Made by a program: the position numbers and the translations under genes. Positions 56,623 through 64,000 of a DNA stretch of 64,000 nucleotides are shown one piece after another. Positions within the stretch are counted from its first letter, which is position 1. Every line of letters begins with the position of its first letter. The notes beneath the pieces are model-generated. The model was not told the DNA's origin. It was given only the letters and a program-made list of their open reading frames with translations, and did no database searches. This DNA is from Meandrina meandrites (taxonomy: Eukaryota > Cnidaria > Anthozoa > Scleractinia > Meandrinidae), in contig OY855903.1 in NCBI GenBank assembly GCA_963693305.1, positions 27,020,955 to 27,084,954 of the forward strand. The letters run 5' to 3'.

Positions 56623-56959
56623 TAAGTATTGCTGAAATATAACCAAGGACTTTCCTTCTGAGCGTCAGACCTGAAAAAGGAATCAGGGACCACACAAGGC
56701 AAAAAAGAATTCTTTGATCTAGGTGGGATTCCAACACACGACCTCCGAAAAGGAACACTGTTGCTCTAAGTCGTGGTCGTGGGTAATTTTGATTACCCAC
56801 GACAGCCACCACGAAAGGTGGCTGTCCGTGTCAAGATAGATGCAATGGTGGGCCACGCAGCACTCGTACAACTTGGTACTAAAAGCTGGAAAATAGAGAG
56901 TTAAATCTAACGTAATTTGAAGTGCTGAAAAATAACCCAGCAACTTTCTTCTGAGCGTT

Positions 56960-57682
56960 ATGTACCGATTAAATCGAAATTTCAACATCTCCCCCGACCA
57001 ATCCGCGGACATAAAGTTTTGGCTGTTCAAATTCCCCTATCCCGGCAGAAAAATAGTTTTTCAAATGCCCCACATGACGGTCACATTTGGCTATCCCCTG
57101 CCTCCAGGACATAACTGGGAAAAATTACTAGAACAGAACTGTATTTCTTTCAGAGTACGATTTATGTGCAAATTAATGCGTCCGCAGAACACAGCTTTAG
57201 CATGCCCTTCCTTTAAAGCAACGATGTCACGAAAGAATCCGATCTCCGTCATGATTTTTATGTGGACTTTCACACGAAGTGTGAAAATCCACATATTGCG
57301 ATCGTGCAGTTTTCCCGATTGGGACGGCACTTTCCGTGATAACTCGTCTCAGCCCTTTCGGAAGCTTTCGAGGGTGTTCGGAGAATCCGAAGTTTTGGAG
57401 CCAGGAGTCAATGTAAAATTGGCGAGACGTCACAAAGAAAGCATCACACAAGCTAAATACTTGAATTTCATTAATCGAAACCTACAATTTGTCAAGTGCA
57501 GTACATCAACGAGCAGCGTCAAAGATGCCAGTGGTATACGTGCACATCAAAAGAAAAAAGTGGTGGCGGCCTTCATATTTGCACGGCGTTCGACTGAACT
57601 GCGGGCAAAGGTCACGCTATTTTTCACACTTTTCGCGCTGTGTGTTGTGTTCGACTGGACGTCAGTTGCTGTGTTCGCTTGA
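56960..57682 (+). other. 240-codon open frame, unrecognised
   Basis: The longest open frame in the repeat-rich right part of the window. It begins MYRLNRNFNISPDQSADIKF, has a Pro-rich stretch, and ends with a hydrophobic segment (VTLFFTLFALCVVF). I recognise no domain. A 13-bp-arm hairpin (tgtggactttcacac/gtgtgaaaatccaca) sits inside at 57261-57293. Upstream, ttctgagcgt motifs recur at about 56660 and 56950. It may be part of a dispersed repeat that happens to be open. There is no supporting splice or homology evidence. Confidence 0.25.
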
Positions 57683-59530
57683 TTCGCATATAATTGAAAA
57701 TAGTTGAAAAGCATTATTTAGCAGATTTGTTGTTTTGTTTCAGCTTTGCCACACAGAATCTTTAGAATGAAAGAATGGATACGCAACGAGTCAAAACAAA
57801 ACAAGTTCACTAATCAAGTTGTTTTCCCGGGGCTTTCCCGCAATTATTATTTTCTTGGATTTCTCGCAAGTTAAATTTGAATAACGCAATCTGACTGATG
57901 TCGAATTCAAAACTGCTGGTAAAAAGTTAGTGTGAATAGCGTAAAACTTATTTTGAACCGAAAAATGTATGTATTGAAACCGTGCGAAAACTATGTTACT
58001 GATTGAAAATGTGTCGTTCGCGAATCGCCGACTCCACTCGAAAATTAATTCAAGAACGATGATAATGTTAGGTTGAAAAAAGTATTCATCTGCCTTCTTG
58101 TATCAAGAGATTATTAGTGAAATCTTGCTAAAAGGCGATAAATGCCATTCCGGAAAAGTTGTATATAAAAACAACGCAATGAAAGAAAATGAGTTAATTG
58201 ATGAGTTTAGCTGATGTTTACACAAGCGTTCAGATGAAATGTCAGGCAAACGAAGACAATCTACATACTTCGCAAAATATTTCTTTATGAATGGACTGAA
58301 ATCAGTATCCCCGATTTCTAGTGGTAAGATTTTGTTTTTGTTCTTAATAAATAATTTTCTTGTCCTTATTTCCATTTAAAGACCTAATTTGTCCATTTCC
58401 CGTGAGACTGCAAATATGAATGGAACGGATATGCTCATCGTGTCCCTTAGGTGAAAATTACGGATTTCGGTTTTCTAACAGACATCTTCTTTTGGTTTTA
58501 AGGACAGATTGTCAATGTTTTAATTCAGTTAAAGTGACTGTGTTTTTAAATGTCTGTGTTGTCTGTGTTTTTAAATGGTGGGGGTCTAAAAAAAGTTGAG
58601 CCACGCCCAGATTGCCATCCTTTACGGGAAAAGTAAAACTCAAAACAGCAAATAGCAAAATCTCAAACCTTATGATTATAGAGCTGTTTAATTCCATGAT
58701 ATATTTTTAATGTGAAAAGAAGTTCTCTTCAAACAAAGTTTCAGGCCTAACACTTCTCTGTTTTTAAGACACAGATAACTAAAAATGGCTTTGCGGTCCC
58801 GAAAAGTTTCTACTTTTTCACCTAGTATCAACCTTGCTGTATTGTGTGAAATGTTATCCTTCACGAGAGTAGAATAGTAGATCAAATTTTCCGACGAACA
58901 TCCCCGTCCTTTTCATGTAACCATATAGAGATACTGTCGGGTCTTGTCCCAGGTTTTCCGCTTCTCTGACACAGTGTAAATAAATTGGACTGCATTTCAA
59001 TGTTTAAGGCGATCTTCAGGGTAAATTGCAAGGTGTGTTCCTCAAAACGAGAAGGAATTTTTTCTTTCACGATCATTAGAAAACTTGATTGATAAGTTTT
59101 TTTTATTATCTCGAGTTTCAAGTGACTGCCAACTCATAATTGACTGATACTTAGTCTTGCCTACAGTCCAGCTCACAGAGCGTGAAGCGCGAGAGCGCCG
59201 GGGACTACTGCCAAACTGGAAACGAGAAGCAAACGACTTTAAGAAGGTCTAACCGATACTGTACATTGGCTCATTCAATCATTCATTATCAAAAGCAAAT
59301 GAAAGTCCACATACGTACGCATTGCGGACCCACTTTTATTATAAGGAGCGAGTAACCGCAAAATAAACACGACGTCGAGGCAGTTTGTTCAAATCTTCCC
59401 CACCATTCCCACCCCAGTAACAGCCACAGATACCCAATTCGCTCCCCCCACCACCCCCCCCCCCCCCCCCTTTAGCACATTGGCGAGTCAAATGTCACTC
59501 AGTGCAACTGACTTTCTTTATTCTGTTACG
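57683..59530. other. Intergenic, no gene recognised
   Basis: AT-rich sequence with short featureless frames, a local repeat of gtctgtgtttttaaatg at about 58540-58575, and a 17-base poly-C tract at 59454-59470. Confidence 0.4.
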
Positions 59531-60712
59531 CTACTTATGCTTAATTATTTGATGCACCAGAATAAAAGAATACGGCACAGTGTAATTATTGGCTATTTCA
59601 TGCGCATATCTAACGGTTTTGTGTTTTGCTAACAGTTTTATTTTCCCATCTTCCTCTAGTTGTTTTAACTTGCTTTGGTAACCATATTCCAGAGTGTTGT
59701 AGGCATCCTCTCGAATGGAGTGAGCCATGAGTCCACCTTAAATTGAAAAGGATATAAGGAAAAAGTGTATCAAAATTGTTGTGGCTTACGAGGCCATAAC
59801 GGTATAAATGATCCTTGAACTAAGCGCTGATATATACTTAATAGATTAATAAAGAATTAATTAAACGACGATTATAACAGCTTGGCTGAGTATACGTATT
59901 GAATTCATAATTGAAGACGTCTAACGAGATAAACTATAACCCACGTCAAAGGTGTTGGCATGGTTACCAAATTTCACTGCAGGTGCTCACTGCTAGATGT
60001 ATCAGGGGGTGGGGAGTTAGCTCAGAGTAATCACATCACTGACCAACGCACGGTAAAGAATATATTCTGGTAGTAAAGAAATTAACCGTGGGATCGGTCG
60101 GTTAAAGTTAATTAACCGTGTAAAAGATTACAATGGCAAGACGTGTTTGCTCGGAACAATTTCCTGTGCCAAAAGAAGGTTTGACAAAACCACGTGATAG
60201 TTTTTGTTTGTTTGTTTGTTTGTTTGTTTGTTTGTTCCTTCTGAATAGCCCATGCCAAACTCGGGGCCTGATTTATTGTTACACTTTAATTTAACAACTA
60301 ATAAAAATAAACTTCAACACAACGAAGACGTTTACTTACCTGGTTTCACGAGGCAGATTATTTCATCGAAAGCATTCGGCTTAAGCTGTCCCGGTGTGAA
60401 TACACTACAACTTAAAGCGATATCAAACTGGCCTACGTTGAAGTGTTGTCTCCAGTTGTAAAGCGAATCACACACCATTCTTTGGTATAAATTCTTCTTT
60501 TCAGCAATGGCCAACATCTTTGGAGATAAATCGATTGCTTCAAGGTTAGTAAAACCTCTTTCTACAAGCTTTTCACCAACCATTCCTGTGCCTGCGCCGA
60601 TATCAAGGAGTTTAAGACCATTTTTTCCCACCACTGAAAAAGTGCTTTCTGTGGCTTTTTGAAGCTCAGAAACCAACACATTTGGAGACTTGAACTCTGA
60701 AGTAATCATGTC
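59531..60712 (-). CDS. METTL27: METTL27 (WBSCR27)-like class I methyltransferase, last two exons
   Basis: SAM-dependent methyltransferase of the METTL27/WBSCR27 group; substrate unknown. Two minus-strand exons: 60712-60340 and 59736-59531 (stop TAG). The first opens in frame with DMITSEFKSPNVL, consistent with a preceding YD..ye.DM segment in an upstream exon I could not find; the Met at 60709 is therefore not the start. Motif I is LLDIGAGTGMVGEKL, followed by LEAIDLSPKMLAIAEKKNLY (acidic loop that binds the SAM ribose), then FDIALSCSVF and IICLVKPGG across the splice junction. The last exon encodes the C-terminal strand/helix part (TVPYSFILVHQIIK). GTAAGT donor and TTTAAG acceptor. Length fits the second half of the family. 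Confidence 0.85.
60202..60236. repeat. (TTTG)n microsatellite
   Basis: About nine copies of ttgt/tttg in the last intron of the METTL27-like gene. Confidence 0.95.
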
Positions 60713-62001
60713 CTGAAAGAAAGAGAAAATGCGTCAGTTAAATTAATTAATCCAGGGAAGCCTTCTCTGTGACCGAAAGTGGTCTAACTACAAGTTTGTT
60801 GCTAAAAACGTTTCTGAAAAAGAGTACTTTAAGAGTTTCAAATCACGGCCATATTTGACAAGTCTAGGGCAGATCGATCTGAAAATTACAATCCGTGTCA
60901 ACAGATAATGAACGCCGCATGCTTAATGCTTCGAATGGTTTTTATGATGTATTTTATCAAAGCAGTTTACTATATCTACAATAATTATAAAATCTACTTT
61001 TTTGTCCCGGCCAGAATGGTCGTAAAGATCTTAAATATCTTAACAACAATAAAAATTTATTTTTAACTTTTTAAACCAATAGGATTTATTTCTAACACGT
61101 CTGTTAACCGTAATGAAATAAATGAACCGTTAGCCGTCAAAATGCCAAAAACATTAGTCGTTCACCGTAAAAGCCACCACCCCATTGAGACCCTGTATTA
61201 CCGAACATTTGCAATCGATTCCAGGCTCTCTCCTTTTACTCCAATGTAGGAAAAGAAGAAAGAGCCTGCATTCGCGAAAGGCTTCGCAAACCGCTGTCAG
61301 AATTTCGTTTAACGCCATCAACAACGAACGAAAGCGGTCAGTGGTTATATTTTTAGGGTCCAGTTTAAAAAAGAAAAACAACAAATTAGCTGGGTTTCAT
61401 TCCAGAGTTCAGTAGATAAAAAGTCACCAGAGAACACAGTGCAAATAATGTGGTTTGTTGAGGTCAGTCTTTTATGTGGAGAAATTTCATCGGTTAAGAA
61501 CATTTTTAAATGTTGGTCGTTCAATTCAGAGAAAATCTCAAGTAAATTGCACTTGAAGTTTAACCTCCGTAAGGTTGTTGTCGTTGTTGTTGTTGTTGTT
61601 GCTGTTGAGGTTGAGATTTATTTTTTACTAGACCATGTGATGAGTTTTGTATGATAACTACCCAATGTGCATGATGGCCAACCAATTTCAATACTCAACA
61701 AAAGATTTATTGAAAATGCCTCGACTCAAAAGCATTCTAGCCCGCACTTCCTAACCGTTGGTTATTTGTAAACCAGAAATGTCCAGTCTGAACAATAGAT
61801 ACAAGTACGCACTGATATCAAGTTGTAGACACTCTAGAAAGTTTCTATTGCCTGGAAAACCGCCCTAATTTATTGTCTAGACTTTTCCAAAGAAAAATGT
61901 CACACGACCTTTGTAAGCATTGTTCTAAGTCCTCTATATCTTGGCATATATTAGTTAATTTTGGCAGTTGCCTGATGATTGCTTTGTAAGCATGTTACTG
62001 G
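60713..62001. other. Upstream region of the METTL27-like gene
   Basis: The missing 5' exons of the methyltransferase should lie here or beyond the window; I see no match to the family N-terminus. A (GTT)n tract is present at about 61577-61607. Open frames at 61154-61415 overlap on both strands and show no family signal. Confidence 0.4.
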
Positions 62002-62007
62002 CTTAAA

Positions 62008-62992
62008 CCCGACGTGTTCAATCGATAAAAATCGATATCGGAAAACCGTTCGATAAATCGATAATTTAAATTTAAACGTTATCGATTTTATCGATCAGTT
62101 GATAGAAATCGATACTCACAACCATCGCTGCAGCTCATCGATTTATCGATTTTATCGTTTTTATTAAGGACCGTGTATTGTCAACACTTGTAAATGCTAA
62201 AAAACCGGTTCTCTCAAGACAGCGTTTAAAAGGCAAGCTTTGTTTTTGCCAATGCGTTTAATAAGGGTCTTACATCTAATTTACCTGGGCGTCTTAAGAC
62301 CTTCTCACTCGTTCATAGCCCGGAGTTGTAGCGCAAATAGGATCAACAGAATCAAGCAAATTAGTTTCAAGAATTTCTTTTATTTATAACACAAACTCTT
62401 TAAATGGTTATTGTGCCCTTCTTCCTAGTCCTCGGTCTAACGAACGATATTCTTTGCCCCAGTAATGATAAAATATATGAAAAAAATAACCTCAATATGA
62501 GGTAAAACCTCTATATAACGAACACATTTTGTCAGTCCCTTGGCCCCTCGTTATATCGACATCCACTGTACTACCATCGTACAATGTCTAACGGTGTTTA
62601 ACTTGAATAGTTTCTAAGTAAAATGCAAGAAGAAGTTGTTACGTTTTGTTTCTCCGCTGAATCTTGTTAAGTAAAATAACGATCATGTTACGTTTTTGTT
62701 CAAAGGTAGTTTGGGAAATAAATCTTTAAACTTATCCTATGAGAGTAATTTTTTGTTAGACTGGTTTTCGGAAAGTTGTGATGCGTCGCTGCCCTTAAAT
62801 ATGTGGAGGCGTGTTGCGCCGATAAATTTGATAAGTTCGATAAAATAGATAACAATAATTTAAAAATCGATAATTAACGATCACAGCATATCCCTTTATC
62901 GATTTTTATCGATTTCCGATACAATGAACTAATTTTTATCGATTTTTATCAATTTTTATCCATTATCGGTTTTATCGATTGAACACGTCGGG
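62008..62992. mobile_element. 985-bp inverted-repeat transposon rich in TTATCGAT
   Basis: The ends CCCGACGTGTTCAATCGAT and ATCGATTGAACACGTCGGG are exact reverse complements, flanked by CTTAAA (62002-62007 and 62993-62998). Subterminal zones carry many atcgataaa/tttatcgat copies (62028-62155 and 62820-62980). No transposase. A 6-bp duplication fits neither classical hAT nor piggyBac, so the superfamily is open. Confidence 0.85.
62498..62576. mobile_element. Short pogo-type MITE nested in the above
   Basis: aacctctatataacgaacac at the left and cctcgttatatcgacatcca-ctgta at the right are the inverted, diverged ends typical of small Tc1/pogo-like MITEs. The left tip is degraded. Confidence 0.55.
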
Positions 62993-63424
62993 CTTAAAAA
63001 GAATATGAGCTTTTGGTTGCCGCTCTAAAGCCTTTGTCTTTGAAGGATAAAAATGGAATGCAAGATGAATAAAATAAAAAGGCGAGATTAAAATAATAAG
63101 AAGAACGAAAGCAATTACAATACTAGTTTGGAATCTGCTTAGAATTATTGTCAGAATGCTCAGGATTTGCCAAGCCTCCAAAGGTTTTCTAATGCGAAAA
63201 GAGCCTTTGTCAATGGGTGACGCTAGAATTGTCTATGCGATGGTCGAATGACCGCGCATGCAGTTTCGCAATGTTTGAGCAATTAGTACAGGTTTTGATA
63301 TTGGTTTTGCTTCATTCCTGAAATGTTTTTGTATATATTTTATTCATCTTGCATTCCATTTTTATCCGTCGAAGGCTGTAGAGCGACAGCCGAAAACTCA
63401 TATTCTTTTTGATGTTTTAAGCCA
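62993..63424. repeat. Older foldback element, host of the TTATCGAT element
   Basis: agaatatgag...ggataaaaatggaatgcaagatgaataaaata at about 62999-63083 is repeated in reverse complement at 63337-63410. The left arm is cut by the insertion 62008-62992: ctggcttaaa appears left of it, and the right arm keeps ctggcttaaaa uninterrupted (as ttttaagccag at 63417-63426). Confidence 0.8.
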
Positions 63425-64000
63425 GTGAACGTTTTTACTGTAGTTTTTATTAGACATATTTCTACGAAACATGCTCCGCCTAAACATGCAAACGTGTTTG
63501 TTAATGCATTGTACACATCAGATGTCAGTTTCAAACATGTTTCATGCCTCAGAAGTTGCGTAATTTATGCCATTCTACGGTACTCGCATAAATCTTGTAA
63601 ACTATTTCTGAAAAAATGGAGTTTGAAATGACTATAACATTTCTATTAATTCTTTGGTTTAGTGTCAATTTTCAAGCTCTTTGGAGAAGGGCCTTCCAGC
63701 GTTTAGCAAGCAGGCAGCAGTTTGCGCTATCTTCGGTACAAGAATAATTGTTTGTAAATTTTGGTTTTCAGTTTGCATTCCGCTTATTTGTAGCCGTTGT
63801 TGTTAAGTTTCGTGGCGATGTTCTCCCAAACATTCTGCTTTCAACCCATTGCCAGTTATTGCCGTTTTATCGCTACATCACCCATATTTCCAATAACATT
63901 TGGTCTCATAGTAGGTCCAATTTGGATCTTTTGGGCACTCGCCTCCTCTCCGCTTATCCGCCATTTTTAACGTGTTTCATCTCATCATGATAGAAAAACA
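63425..64000. other. Intergenic, no gene recognised
   Basis: Open frames at 63425-63631 and 63748-63990 are short and show no family signature. Confidence 0.4.

Noticed and set aside
60709..60711. Start of the methyltransferase at Met 60709
   Set aside because: The frame is open to a splice acceptor at 60713, and the family needs an N-terminal segment upstream, so this is an internal exon.
1..64000. CRISPR array or prokaryotic operon
   Set aside because: No evenly spaced identical repeats with unique spacers; the genes are spliced and eukaryotic. Tandem repeats seen are microsatellites.

Overview
The window looks like nuclear DNA of an anthozoan cnidarian, most likely a stony coral. This is an inference from AT-rich sequence, genes cut into many short exons with GT-AG introns, tRNA-derived SINEs with long target-site duplications, many small foldback elements, and an intronless class A GPCR in a local tandem cluster. 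Nothing bacterial is present: no operons and no CRISPR array.

Layout. 1-13.9 kb is a GPCR tandem cluster on the minus strand: flank of a copy lying off the left edge, a decayed copy (8066-8640) and an intact copy (10589-11521). Between them are a truncated hAT element (5737-6815) and a three-layer nest in which a TTAA-targeting foldback sits in a TA-targeting element, which sits in a segment whose second copy still shows the empty site. 14.0-24.5 kb is a 13-exon glutathione synthetase gene on the minus strand (copy A). 27.3-37.4 kb is a complete 17-exon neuroguidin gene (SAS10/LCP5 family) on the plus strand. 39.9-42.9 kb is a graveyard of LINE, SINE and foldback fragments. 44.5-53.1 kb is a second glutathione synthetase gene on the plus strand (copy B), with an extra duplicated first exon. 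53.1-58 kb is repeats. 59.5-60.7 kb holds the last two exons of a METTL27-like methyltransferase on the minus strand. 62-63.4 kb holds two nested inverted-repeat elements.

Main interpretation. Copies A and B are the arms of an inverted segmental duplication around a ~20 kb spacer carrying neuroguidin. Exon structure is conserved exon for exon and several introns still align. Copy B is open for 484 codons. Copy A has an apparent single-base deletion in exon 10 that would truncate it. Both copies keep the ATP-grasp catalytic motifs but differ from classical glutathione synthetase in the two loops that choose the substrates, so they may be a divergent paralog group making or preferring something other than ordinary glutathione. 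The duplication also acts as an internal control: several insertions are visible as filled site in one arm and empty site in the other, including a Mutator-like MITE whose target-site duplication contains the stop codon of copy B.

All gene models were spliced by eye from the sequence and protein-family knowledge; no searches were run.
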